NCBI GenBank assembly: GCA_900314745.1
Contig: OMWK01000007.1
Coordinates: 53,007-117,006, forward strand
Direction: 5' to 3'
DNA: 64,000 nt
Source of the DNA: an uncultured Eubacteriales bacterium
GTDB lineage: Bacteria > Bacillota > Clostridia > Saccharofermentanales > Saccharofermentanaceae
This document shows positions 48,520-56,765 of the stretch, in pieces. Position numbers and translations under genes: made by a program. Position 1 is the stretch's first letter. Each line of letters starts with the position of its first letter. The notes below the pieces were generated by a model. That model searched no databases. It saw only the letters and a program-made list of their open reading frames with translations, and was not told the DNA's origin.

Positions 48520-49931
48520 AGATTTGTCACCTGATGTACGCTCTTCTCATACTCCTCGGGCTTACCGGCAACATAATTGCCGTCAAAGCAGGCAGAGCAT
48601 GTGTCACAGATAAGACCGCCGAGAGCTTCCTTAAGACACTCAAGACTGATATATCCAAGAGAATCAGCACCGATCATCTCCCCGATCTGCTCTACTGTCA
48701 TGTATGTAGCGGGAAGGTCCTTATCAGATGAAGCATTAACGCCGTAGAAGCAGGGATACTTAACTTCAGGTGAAGCAAGTCTTACGTGTACTTCAGAAGC
48801 GCCATTGTCCTTAAGGAAACGGATGATGTGCTTCGTTGTCGTACCTCTTACGAGTGAATCGTCAACAATGGCGATCCTCTTTCCCTTGATGGCTTCCTTA
48901 AGAACTGCGAACTTCATTCTCACGGCAAGTTCTCTTTGTTCCTGAGTGCTCTTTATGAATGTTCTGCCGACATAACGGTTCTTAAGAAGTCCCATGCCAT
49001 AAGTTACTCCGAGACCGTCTGCAAAACCCAGTGCAGCCGCATTACCGGAGTCAGGTGCACCGATAACGAGGTCGCAGTCACAGGGATGAAGCTTCGCAAG
49101 GGCCTTACCAGCCTCATATCTTGACTTAAATACGTTTGTACCGTCGATTACAGAATCGGGACGTGCAACATAAACATACTCGAAGATGCAGACCTTGCCG
49201 TTCTTGATTCTCTCGTCGGAAGATATCTCGCTGTTGTAGAAGATGCTTGATACCTCGTCCTTAGAAATGGAGAGGATCTCACCCGGCTCGAGATCTCTTA
49301 CATACTCTGCATCAAGCGCATCGAAAGAACAGTTCTCAGATGCGAGCATCCACTGGTTATTCTTCTTACCAAGTGACAGAGGTCTCAATCCATACGGATC
49401 TCTGACACCGATAAGCTTGTCTTCAGTCATGATGATGAGAGCATATACACCCTTCAATTCCTTCATGGTCTTAAGAAGAGCCTCTTCAGTAGTCTCGGCA
49501 ACAACACGGTTCCTGGAGAACAGAGAGAGTACAAGCTCTGTATCCGTACTTGTCTGGAAGATAGCGCCCTGATTCTTAAGCTCCTCCCTGATCTGTTCAG
49601 CATTAAGAATTACTGAATCGCAGCTTAACGCGATATTGCCGACTCTTGACTTGATAACTACAGGCTGTATGCCGTCGGGGCCGATGATTCCGTCAGAACC
49701 TCTGGCATGAGCTATTGCGCAGCTTCCGCTTAGTGCATTAAGAGTAACCTCATCAAAGATGTCGGCTACCATTCCGTCTCTTTTATGCACGAGGAAAGAA
49801 CCGTTGTTATTGATAGCAATACCGGCAGCTTCCTGACCTCTGTGCTGGAGAGAAAAAATACCATAATAAGCGGTATTGGCTGTTCCCTCGTCGATTCCTG
49901 CTCTGTTGATTACACCGAATAATCCGCTCAT
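48516..49931 (-). CDS. purF: PurF-like amidophosphoribosyltransferase with defective glutaminase domain
   Basis: 471 residues, ATG in a TAATG junction with purE and a strong AAGGAGG site, so the N-terminus is secure. The PRTase half is intact: RIAIVDDSLVRGTTT binds PRPP, and cysteines matching the B. subtilis 4Fe-4S ligands occur in VCIFEY, YPCFYG and the C-terminal CDTCSAC. The Ntn glutaminase half is eroded: the nucleophile Cys is Ser2 (MSGLFGV), the HVRYATAG motif reads HARGSDGI, and the oxyanion-hole HNGN reads CDSV. The later TDTE acid pair remains. The enzyme probably uses free ammonia or a partner, or a second normal purF exists elsewhere. Confidence 0.9.
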   Translation of the reverse strand: MSGLFGVINRAGIDEGTANTAYYGIFSLQHRGQEAAGIAINNNGSFLVHKRDGMVADIFDEVTLNALSGSCAIAHARGSDGIIGPDGIQPVVIKSRVGNIALSCDSVILNAEQIREELKNQGAIFQTSTDTELVLSLFSRNRVVAETTEEALLKTMKELKGVYALIIMTEDKLIGVRDPYGLRPLSLGKKNNQWMLASENCSFDALDAEYVRDLEPGEILSISKDEVSSIFYNSEISSDERIKNGKVCIFEYVYVARPDSVIDGTNVFKSRYEAGKALAKLHPCDCDLVIGAPDSGNAAALGFADGLGVTYGMGLLKNRYVGRTFIKSTQEQRELAVRMKFAVLKEAIKGKRIAIVDDSLVRGTTTKHIIRFLKDNGASEVHVRLASPEVKYPCFYGVNASSDKDLPATYMTVEQIGEMIGADSLGYISLECLKEALGGLICDTCSACFDGNYVAGKPEEYEKSVHQVTNL

Positions 49932-50440
49932 TAAAGTCCGGCCTCCTTAAGTTTGTCCTGAAGTTTTGTTTCCTTTATATTTACAGAAGAAGCGAGTTCC
50001 TTCTTGTATTCAATAAGCCTGGAGGAAAGTTCCTCATTCTTGATGGCGAGCATCTGTACTGCAAGAATTGCAGCATTTGAACCGCCGTCAATGGCTACTG
50101 TAGCAACAGGGATTCCCGTAGGCATCTGAACCGTTGCATAAAGGGCATCTACCCCGTTCAAAGCGCCACCCTTACAGGGTACGCCGATAACAGGGAGAAT
50201 AGTATTTGAAGCGAGAACACCGGCAAGATGAGCTGCAAGTCCTGCAGCAGCGATAATTACCGAGAATCCGTTATCCTTTGCTTCAGAAGCGAGCTTGGAA
50301 GCCTTCTCGGGACTTCTGTGCGCGGAAGCAATATGAACTTCATAATCAACTCCGAACTTCTTAAGGAGCTTAAAGCATCCTTCCATAACCGGGAAATCCG
50401 AGTCAGAACCCATAATTACCAAAACCTTTTCAGTTGCCAT
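49931..50440 (-). CDS. purE: N5-carboxyaminoimidazole ribonucleotide mutase
   Basis: 169 residues. GSDSDFPVM at the N-terminus and the SAHRSP loop (about 40-45) are the PurE class I signature, followed by AAGLAAHLAG and PVIGVPCKGG. Class I enzymes need PurK, which is not in this window. It starts 21 bases after capA, leaving no space for a purine riboswitch or PurR site between them. Confidence 0.95.
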   Translation of the reverse strand: MATEKVLVIMGSDSDFPVMEGCFKLLKKFGVDYEVHIASAHRSPEKASKLASEAKDNGFSVIIAAAGLAAHLAGVLASNTILPVIGVPCKGGALNGVDALYATVQMPTGIPVATVAIDGGSNAAILAVQMLAIKNEELSSRLIEYKKELASSVNIKETKLQDKLKEAGL

Positions 50441-50461
50441 GTTTACACCTTCCGAATCTTG

Positions 50462-51574
50462 TTATTCATCTTCCTGATTCCAGTTGAGCCTGTCCATAAC
50501 TCGGTAATAATCCTCTGACTCCCATTCATAAGGTCTGGGACAGTAATCATTAGACGCGAAGCTGGTCTGGCTGTAAGGAACGATGGTAAGATTGTACTGT
50601 TCAACAGATGAATTTGTCTCATCCATGACAAATTCACATCTGACTATGCAAGTATCGGGATCAGATAATCCCGTATTACCGCCAAAACAAAAATTAGAGA
50701 GACTGTAAAGGATGTAATGTCCGTTATACATCTCAATAGGCTCAAGCCTGTGAGGATGAGCACCTACAACTATGTCTACACCGTGATCGATAAGATCATG
50801 ACCGGTATAAACCTGATCGTTCGTAGGTTCATAGTAACGTTCAACCCCCCAGTGGCACGAAGCGATTATTATCTGACATCCGGCCTCTCTTAACTCATCG
50901 ATGAGAGGATAAGCCGTGGAAGAAGTATCACCGTTACCGATCATGTCTATGCCGAACATGCCGATCTTGATTCCGCGAACTTCACAGATCGCGACCTGAT
51001 GCTGGTTGCTCCAGAGAATTCCTGCCTCATCCAGAGTCTGCTGCGTGGTTACAAGACCATCCTCCCAGTAATCATAACTGTGATTGTTGGAAAGATTAAC
51101 GGCTTCAATACTGCCGTTAATGAGCATCTGTACGCTCTCCGGCACGTTGGCGAACACAAACTCCTTTGTCATATGAGGAGCAAGCTCATCTCCGTATGTG
51201 CCCTCGAAATTGGCATATGTAAGATCATCGGTTGCTAGATAATCTGCACAGTTCTGGAAACAGTATGTCCAGTCTCCGTCAACAACTGCATCAAAGCTTC
51301 CGGGGGCTCCGCTCCATGCAAGCGCATCAGCCAGAGTAAGATCGCCGAGGAAACTTACAACAATATGCTCCGGCGTAGGTGTAGGCGTCGGAGTAGGAGT
51401 TGAAGTCGGTGTAGGTGTACTCGTAGGAGCAGGAACTGTCTGTGTAACTTCCGTCTCTGATACCTGTGTTGTCTCAGCAGGAAAAATCCCGAATCTGCAT
51501 GCCGCAAATACGACAGACGCTGCGAGCATCGTGATTATAAGGATCAGGCGTCTTACACTTCTCTCATTATTCAC
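50462..51574 (-). CDS. CapA/PgsA-family surface protein, probable lipoprotein
   Basis: 370 residues. A hydrophobic N-terminal segment (about 8-26) ends in FAAC, a possible lipobox. A Thr-Pro repeat linker of about 25 residues follows, then the CapA domain (PF09587, metallophosphatase-like). Motifs include SFLGDLTLAD, LSNNHSYDY, SCHWGVE and GAHPHRLEP, which carry the metal-binding Asp/His residues. Relatives function in poly-glutamate or capsule formation, but many are unstudied. It lies two bases after the GH5 gene and leads into purE. Confidence 0.85.
   Translation of the reverse strand: MNNERSVRRLILIITMLAASVVFAACRFGIFPAETTQVSETEVTQTVPAPTSTPTPTSTPTPTPTPTPEHIVVSFLGDLTLADALAWSGAPGSFDAVVDGDWTYCFQNCADYLATDDLTYANFEGTYGDELAPHMTKEFVFANVPESVQMLINGSIEAVNLSNNHSYDYWEDGLVTTQQTLDEAGILWSNQHQVAICEVRGIKIGMFGIDMIGNGDTSSTAYPLIDELREAGCQIIIASCHWGVERYYEPTNDQVYTGHDLIDHGVDIVVGAHPHRLEPIEMYNGHYILYSLSNFCFGGNTGLSDPDTCIVRCEFVMDETNSSVEQYNLTIVPYSQTSFASNDYCPRPYEWESEDYYRVMDRLNWNQEDE
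51361..51430 (-). repeat. Thr-Pro coding repeat in capA
   Basis: A low-complexity stretch of imperfect six-base units encodes alternating Thr-Pro with a few Ser, between the lipid anchor and the CapA domain. It acts as an extended wall-spanning linker and is a likely site of length change between strains. Confidence 0.8.
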
Positions 51575-51576
51575 GA

Positions 51577-52779
51577 TTAAGCGCTGTAGCCTCCCTCCGG
51601 GATCTCAAAATCAGCTCCCAGAATTAAAGACCTTACAAACAAACCTGAATCCGAGATCATCTCATCAGGCCAGTGTCCCTGTATCTTCTGCTCGATGGTA
51701 AAACGGTTGGAATACAGTCTCAAAGCATTGGAGCTCTCGAGAATAGCTGTTCCGATGGACCAGTTACACCATGAGATATTATTCTCCGCGAGGAAATCCA
51801 TCCATTCGAGTGTCTCAGTATAGAAAACTCCGCTGTTTCCGGAATCCATTGATACTCCCCACTCCGTGCAGAATATAGGCAGTCCGTTGTCCAAAGCAGT
51901 CTGAACCTTATCCATGTGGTCCTGACCGTGGGATCCAGCGTAGAAATGAAGTGTGTACATGATATTCTCGGCATCGATGGGATTGAGTGATGCTTCATCA
52001 ACATCCTGACTCCATGAAGGAGTTCCGACGATGATGATATTATCGGGATCGTTCTCACGAATAGCTGCAATAACAGTCTCAGCATAAGGCTTAATGACAT
52101 TGTCCCAGTCAACCGGTGAATCGGGATCATCATATCTCATGCCGTTCGGCTCGTTGCATACCTCGTAAATGATATTGGGATAATCGCCGTAAAGTGCTGA
52201 TATCCTTGAGAAGAAATCGATGGCATCCTCCTGATACTCCGTTGGATCGCCGTCAAAAAGAATATGCCAGTCTACAATTACGTAAACTCCGTGTGCGATC
52301 AGTGTATCAAGATAACCGCACACCTCGTTGAAATAGCGGTCAGGGAAATAAGTATATCCGTTATCAAGACCGTGAGAAGTCATTGCAAGTCTTATGACCG
52401 TACATCCCCAGTCCTGAATAAGCGTATCGCATACATCATCATTGAAGAACTGGAAGCAGGACTGAAGTCCGCCGCTGCTCATGCCTCGAAGCTGAACAGG
52501 CTCACCGGATTCACTTACAAGGTTTGTTCCCTCTACCCTGAGCTGTCCGTAAAGCTCAACGGGAACATCAAGCACCTGAGGCGTACTTAAAGGTCCGAAT
52601 TCTGCTTCAGTCTCGACAGTTGTCTCTGAAGGAACCGTCTCAGTCTCAATTATTGTCTCACTCGTGGTAGGCACAGATGCCGGTAATGTCTCAGGAGGCA
52701 GCTTGGAAGAGCATGCTCCTACAACAATAGAAAAACATATTGCCATAGAAACTACGGCAGGGAGAACTTTGGACCTCAT
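51577..52779 (-). CDS. GH5 endoglucanase-like lipoprotein
   Basis: 400 residues. A lipoprotein signal peptide with the lipobox VVGAC (Cys23) is followed by a Thr/Glu/Pro-rich linker to about 65 and a GH5 catalytic domain (about 80-375). The acid/base Glu210 is in VCNEP and the nucleophile Glu306 in CTEWG, with the RLAMTSHG and VDWHI segments as usual. It should hydrolyse beta-1,4-glucans or similar at the cell surface. A GAGGAG site precedes the ATG, and the promoter lies just upstream. It is the first gene of the twelve-gene run that continues into purine and NAD synthesis, an unusual combination. Confidence 0.9.
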   Translation of the reverse strand: MRSKVLPAVVSMAICFSIVVGACSSKLPPETLPASVPTTSETIIETETVPSETTVETEAEFGPLSTPQVLDVPVELYGQLRVEGTNLVSESGEPVQLRGMSSGGLQSCFQFFNDDVCDTLIQDWGCTVIRLAMTSHGLDNGYTYFPDRYFNEVCGYLDTLIAHGVYVIVDWHILFDGDPTEYQEDAIDFFSRISALYGDYPNIIYEVCNEPNGMRYDDPDSPVDWDNVIKPYAETVIAAIRENDPDNIIIVGTPSWSQDVDEASLNPIDAENIMYTLHFYAGSHGQDHMDKVQTALDNGLPIFCTEWGVSMDSGNSGVFYTETLEWMDFLAENNISWCNWSIGTAILESSNALRLYSNRFTIEQKIQGHWPDEMISDSGLFVRSLILGADFEIPEGGYSA

Positions 52780-52813
52780 AACCTCTCCTCTGTTAATAAA
52801 AAAGGATGAAATC

Positions 52814-52842
52814 AGTATATAATTTTAGGGTCTGCAATTCAA
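52814..52842 (-). promoter_or_regulatory. Promoter of the GH5-capA-pur run
   Basis: Minus-strand -35 TTGAAT (52837-52842) and -10 TATACT (52814-52819), spacing 17, with a leader of about 28 bases carrying GAGGAG. It is the only good promoter seen for the twelve genes, although internal promoters inside coding sequence cannot be excluded. Confidence 0.65.
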
Positions 52843-52848
52843 TAATTT

Positions 52849-52922
52849 AATTATGGCAAGATATTGACGCTGATTTAATTATTTGTCATACTTTGTTAAC
52901 AAATTAAATTATGTCAAGATAT
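52849..52922. repeat. Direct repeat pair in the GH5/HEAT intergenic region
   Basis: Two copies of AATTATGkCAAGATAT (52849-52864 and 52907-52922) match at 15 of 16 bases and lie 58 bases apart. The first is just upstream of the GH5 -35; the second runs into a TATAAT (52922-52927) that is the likely -10 of the plus-strand HEAT gene. They may bind a shared regulator. The rest of the 182-base gap is AT-rich without other structure. Confidence 0.5.
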
Positions 52923-52961
52923 ATAATGAATTCAGTAAGAAAGCAGAGGGAGATAGATTAG

Positions 52962-53303
52962 ATGTCACGAGTAGATAGTCTTAGAGGAAAGATTATGAAG
53001 CTGGCCGCTAAGGGCAAGCTTGATGGTCTTGTAAAGCTATCCGGTGATTCTGATGAGGCTGTTCGTACAGAAGTTGCTATTGCAATGGGACAGATCAGAA
53101 CTTACGAATCAGGGATGGCGCTTATACCTCTTCTTCGTGACTCTTCACCTTCAGTTAGGGCGGCAGCAGCTACATCAGCGGCCGATATAGGAGCAAAGCA
53201 TTGTGAAGAGTACGTTAAGAAGTTGGCTTTTGCCGATTCTGATCCCAATGTCAGACAGATAGCAAAGAGCGCTTTCGACAGACTTAAGGACAGATTAGTT
53301 TAA
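52962..53303 (+). CDS. Small HEAT-repeat protein
   Basis: 113 residues, almost entirely two to three HEAT-like helical hairpins: LVKLSGDSDEAVRTEVAIAMGQI, LIPLLRDSSPSVRAAAATSAADI (quoted in part here) and a DSDPNVRQIAKSAFDRL unit. Conserved Asp/Arg positions match PBS-lyase-type HEAT units. Such proteins act as binding scaffolds; no enzyme motif is seen. It has a GAGGGAG site and ends in a strong terminator, so it is a complete single-gene unit. Confidence 0.8.
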   Translation: MSRVDSLRGKIMKLAAKGKLDGLVKLSGDSDEAVRTEVAIAMGQIRTYESGMALIPLLRDSSPSVRAAAATSAADIGAKHCEEYVKKLAFADSDPNVRQIAKSAFDRLKDRLV

Positions 53304-53314
53304 TAAGCAATAAC

Positions 53315-53340
53315 AAAGTCCGTCGTATGACGGACTTTTT
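53315..53340 (+). terminator. Terminator of the HEAT gene
   Basis: A perfect 10-bp stem (AAAGTCCGTC / GACGGACTTT) with a GTAT loop and five T. The A tract on the other side lets it also serve the convergent GNAT gene on the minus strand. Confidence 0.9.
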
Positions 53341-53370
53341 ACTTGCCATAAATCTGAGATTTGACCTCTC

Positions 53371-53862
53371 TCACAACCTGTTGATATACCAGTAATACTT
53401 TAAGATCTGCTCTTCCGTATAAGAGCCCTTTATATCAAGGCAATCGCTCGATACACGTTCATAGCCGTTCTTATCATAGAACCTTACCGCCCTCGCATTA
53501 TCAGGGCTTACACACCAATAGACATACTTAAGACCGTAATCCTTAGATGCGATCTTCATTATCTCCTTCATACCGAATGCGGAGAACCCTTTTCCCATCG
53601 CGCAGGAACGTATCGTTATGGCAAATTCGGCACCCGGTGCGCAAATATGCTTAAGACTTACAGTTCCCATATACTCATCATTATCATCAACGATGGCAAG
53701 GTTGAGATTCTCTTTGTCTTCGAGGCTGTTATCAATGAAAGACAAGGCATCACCCATGGTCTTAGACGCGAAATCCGTCTGAAGATCACGGGTAACACTC
53801 TCATCATGCATCCACTCGAGCATGAGCGGTGCATCTTCCGGTTTTAACTTACGAAGTTCCAA
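53371..53862 (-). CDS. GNAT-family N-acetyltransferase
   Basis: 163 residues with a TTG start at 53862, forced by a stop codon immediately upstream and by the fold beginning at once (LRKLKPEDAPLMLEW). The acetyl-CoA motif lies around IRSCAMGKGFSAFGMKEI (about 82-99), with a late ARAVRFYDKNGY. It lies six bases after nagB, last in the amino-sugar run. An amino-sugar substrate is possible only by association. Confidence 0.82.
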   Translation of the reverse strand: MELRKLKPEDAPLMLEWMHDESVTRDLQTDFASKTMGDALSFIDNSLEDKENLNLAIVDDNDEYMGTVSLKHICAPGAEFAITIRSCAMGKGFSAFGMKEIMKIASKDYGLKYVYWCVSPDNARAVRFYDKNGYERVSSDCLDIKGSYTEEQILKYYWYINRL

Positions 53863-53868
53863 TTAAAC

Positions 53869-54618
53869 TCAGTCTGCGGCAGCAACTACCTTATCAGAGA
53901 TAGCTGCCTCATCACCGATAACAACAACGTTCGGGTGAAGCTGCAGGATAGAAGCAGGAACCGAAGGAGTAACAGGGCCTGTGAAAGCCTTCTCAACGAT
54001 ATCCTTCTTACCGGCACCTGTAGCCATGAGAATAACAGTAGTTGACTTCATGATGTAGCCGATTCCCATTGTATAAGCCTGTGTAGGAACCTCATCGATC
54101 TTACCGTTGAAGAAGAGTCTGGCATTATCCTGAATTGTCTGCTCCTCGAGGTCAATGCACTGGGTGTTAACGCAGAAAGCATCAGCAGGCTCATTGAAGC
54201 CGATATGACCGTCTCCGCCGATACCGAGAAGCTGAATATCAAGGTGGCCAAGGGACTTAAGAATTGCATCGTAATCCGTGCATGCCTTAACAGCGTCAGC
54301 CTCAAGTCCATCAGGTACATAAGTCTTGTTCTTGTCGATGTTTACATGATCGAAGAGGTTGGTATTCATGAAGTATCTGTAAGACTGGTCATGATCACCG
54401 CCTAATCCCCTGTACTCATCAAGGTTTGCTGAAGTAACCTTGGAGAAATCAAGGCTACCTTCCTTATACATGTCAACAAGAGCCTTGTATGTTCCTACCG
54501 GAGTGGAACCTGTAGCAAGACCGATCTTGCAGTCAGGCTGAAGTCTTATCTGTGAAGCGATAAGCTCAGCGCATGCCTTGGATGCTTCTTCGTAATTAGC
54601 TTTTCTGATAACTCTCAT
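53869..54618 (-). CDS. nagB: Glucosamine-6-phosphate deaminase
   Basis: 249 residues. GLATGSTPVGTYKAL (about 34-48) binds the phosphate, and GIGGDGHIGFNEP (about 133-145) carries the catalytic residues. It converts glucosamine-6-phosphate to fructose-6-phosphate and ammonia, the reverse direction to GlmS, which is encoded in the same run. It follows the acetyltransferase gene by 25 bases. Confidence 0.95.
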   Translation of the reverse strand: MRVIRKANYEEASKACAELIASQIRLQPDCKIGLATGSTPVGTYKALVDMYKEGSLDFSKVTSANLDEYRGLGGDHDQSYRYFMNTNLFDHVNIDKNKTYVPDGLEADAVKACTDYDAILKSLGHLDIQLLGIGGDGHIGFNEPADAFCVNTQCIDLEEQTIQDNARLFFNGKIDEVPTQAYTMGIGYIMKSTTVILMATGAGKKDIVEKAFTGPVTPSVPASILQLHPNVVVIGDEAAISDKVVAAAD

Positions 54619-54643
54619 TTTAAGCCCCCTATAGTTTTATTTC

Positions 54644-55324
54644 TCAGTTATCTGACTCTTCTGTCTTAACAACGATGTTGTCCTTATCCTTGTAGATTGA
54701 GTGCTCAGGAACAATGCCTCTTACCATCGACAAAGGATAGATATTGGTGTGAGGACCTACAACAGTACCCGGATTCAGTACACTGTTACAGCCAACCTCA
54801 ACATTATCACCGAGCATTGCACCGAACTTACGTAGACCTGTCTCATAAGCTCTGCCCTCGCCCTTAACAACTACATTCTTCCTGTCAGCCTTGATGTTGG
54901 AAGTGATGGCACCTGCACCGAGGTGAGCCTTATATCCGAGAACTGAATCACCGACGTAGTTATAATGAGGAACTTCAACCTTGTTGAAAAGGATTACGTT
55001 CTTAAGCTCTGTGGAATTACCGACTGTAGCTCCCTCTCCAACGATTGCCGATTCTCTGATGAATGCGCACTGTCTGATCTTCGCGCCCTTACAGATGATG
55101 GCGGGACCATGAATATAGGCAGAAGGGAAAATCTCTGCATCCTTTGCAATCCATACATCCTCCCCTACCTTATCGTATTCATCCGGGCTCAAAGTAGGTC
55201 CGAGCTTCAGGATGAAATCCTTGATCTTGGGAAGAACCTCCCAAGGATATGTGCATCCTTCGAAGATGTCCTTTGCAATAGTCTCATCAAGATTGTACAA
55301 ATTGCTGATCAATGCTGTTTCCAT
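54644..55324 (-). CDS. Left-handed beta-helix acetyltransferase, GlmU C-terminal type
   Basis: 226 residues. After a helical N-terminus of about 50 residues, hexapeptide repeats (about 55-205) form a left-handed beta-helix. The segment VPHYNYVGDS (about 117-126) matches the active-site His region of the GlmU acetyltransferase half, and GAGAITSN matches the following loop. No uridylyltransferase domain is present. Beside GlmM and GlmS it probably acetylates glucosamine-1-phosphate, with uridylylation done elsewhere. The alternative is a regulatory or other sugar acyltransferase. AAGGAG site. Confidence 0.75.
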   Translation of the reverse strand: METALISNLYNLDETIAKDIFEGCTYPWEVLPKIKDFILKLGPTLSPDEYDKVGEDVWIAKDAEIFPSAYIHGPAIICKGAKIRQCAFIRESAIVGEGATVGNSTELKNVILFNKVEVPHYNYVGDSVLGYKAHLGAGAITSNIKADRKNVVVKGEGRAYETGLRKFGAMLGDNVEVGCNSVLNPGTVVGPHTNIYPLSMVRGIVPEHSIYKDKDNIVVKTEESDN

Positions 55325-55352
55325 ATGTTTTCTCCTTAATATGAATTAGTCA

Positions 55353-56708
55353 TCAGTCTGCTGTGAGACCTTCAGACTTAATTACCTCAATGAGCTGATC
55401 TACATACTTCTCACAGATCTCATCAGTGGAAGCCTCAACCATTACTCTGATCTTGGGCTCAGTACCTGAAGCTCTGAGGAGCATTCTTCCGTTGCCGTCG
55501 AGTTCCTGGTTAACCTTAGCTACCGCAGCAACTACAACGGGATTCTCCTGAGCTGCCTTCTTGTCCTTAACGACAACATTCTTAAGGCACTGGGGATACA
55601 TCTTCATCTCGCCTGCGAGCATGGAAAGAGGAAGTTTCTTATCGAGCATCGTCATCATTACCATGAGGGATGTAAGGATACCGTCTCCGGTAGTAGCATA
55701 CTTGCCGAAAATGATATGACCGGACTGCTCACCGCCCAGAACATAATGATTCTGCATCATGTTCTCTGCTACGTACTTATCACCGACAGCTGTCTTCTCA
55801 GTACGGATGCCGATTGCCTCGCAAGCCTTGTAAAGACCCATGTTGGACATGATTGTCGTAACAACAGTATCACCGTCAAGCTGACCGTTCTCCTTCAGGT
55901 ACTTACCGCAAAGATACATGATGTGGTCACCGTTGACTTCGTTGCCGTGCTCATCGATGCAAAGACATCTGTCTGCGTCGCCGTCGTAAGCAAATCCGAC
56001 ATTAAGGTGATTCTCAAGAACAAACTTCTTTAAACTCTCCATATGAGTAGATCCGCAGTTCTCATTTATGTTTACACCGTTAGGCGTATTGTTGATTACA
56101 TAAACCTTGGCACCGAGAGCCTCATAAACAGCTCTTGCGATGTTCCATGAAGCACCGTTGGCGCAATCGAGACCAACGCTCATTCCGTTGAAGCCTCTTG
56201 TGGGAATTGACATGAGATAACCGATGTAGCGGTTACGTCCTGCCGCATAATCGACTACGTTACCCATCTTCTCTCTCTTGGCAAGAGGAAGCTCCTCAAT
56301 CTCACCATCGATATATGCTTCGATCTTCTCCTCGATCTCTGCCTCGATCTTCTGACCGTTGGCACGCATGATCTTGATTCCGTTGTCGTAGTAAGGATTG
56401 TGTGAAGCAGAGATCATAACTCCGCAGTCGAATCCGTCAGTTCTGCAGCAGTAGGAAACTGAAGGTGTAGTTGAAACATGAAGCAGATATGCATCGGAAC
56501 CTGATGAAGTGATACCGCTCGACAGTGCGTATTCAAGAGTGTACGAACTTCTTCTTGTATCCTTACCGATGATGATCCTTGCTCTGCCGTCCTCGTGCTT
56601 CTGACCGTAATACCAGCCGAGGTATCTTCCGATCCTAAAAGCCTTAGCAGATGTTAAGACTTCATTCGCCTCTCCTCTGAATCCGTCTGTACCAAAATAT
56701 TTACCCAT
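55353..56708 (-). CDS. glmM: Phosphoglucosamine mutase
   Basis: 451 residues. FGTDGFRG at the start, the phosphoserine Ser102 in ISASHNP, the metal loop DGDADRC near 240, and the C-terminal LRASGTEPKIRVMVEA phosphate-binding site. It converts glucosamine-6-phosphate to the 1-phosphate. In Firmicutes GlmM also binds and inhibits the diadenylate cyclase CdaA, which is encoded two genes upstream. A TATAAT at 56735-56740 may give it a secondary promoter. Confidence 0.97.
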   Translation of the reverse strand: MGKYFGTDGFRGEANEVLTSAKAFRIGRYLGWYYGQKHEDGRARIIIGKDTRRSSYTLEYALSSGITSSGSDAYLLHVSTTPSVSYCCRTDGFDCGVMISASHNPYYDNGIKIMRANGQKIEAEIEEKIEAYIDGEIEELPLAKREKMGNVVDYAAGRNRYIGYLMSIPTRGFNGMSVGLDCANGASWNIARAVYEALGAKVYVINNTPNGVNINENCGSTHMESLKKFVLENHLNVGFAYDGDADRCLCIDEHGNEVNGDHIMYLCGKYLKENGQLDGDTVVTTIMSNMGLYKACEAIGIRTEKTAVGDKYVAENMMQNHYVLGGEQSGHIIFGKYATTGDGILTSLMVMMTMLDKKLPLSMLAGEMKMYPQCLKNVVVKDKKAAQENPVVVAAVAKVNQELDGNGRMLLRASGTEPKIRVMVEASTDEICEKYVDQLIEVIKSEGLTAD

Positions 56709-56765
56709 ATGATTCTCCTTAAAAAATATAGTTCATTATATCATTATGCACTCGATATCAATGCA

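Noticed and set aside
48516..49931. Frameshift or missed propeptide explaining the absent PurF cysteine
   Set aside because: The ATG has a strong ribosome site inside the purE stop junction, and the first strand aligns directly after Met; the other glutaminase motifs are changed too, so a start error does not explain it.
50441..50461. Purine riboswitch or PurR site before purE
   Set aside because: Only 21 bases separate capA from purE, too short for a riboswitch, and no PurBox-like sequence is visible.
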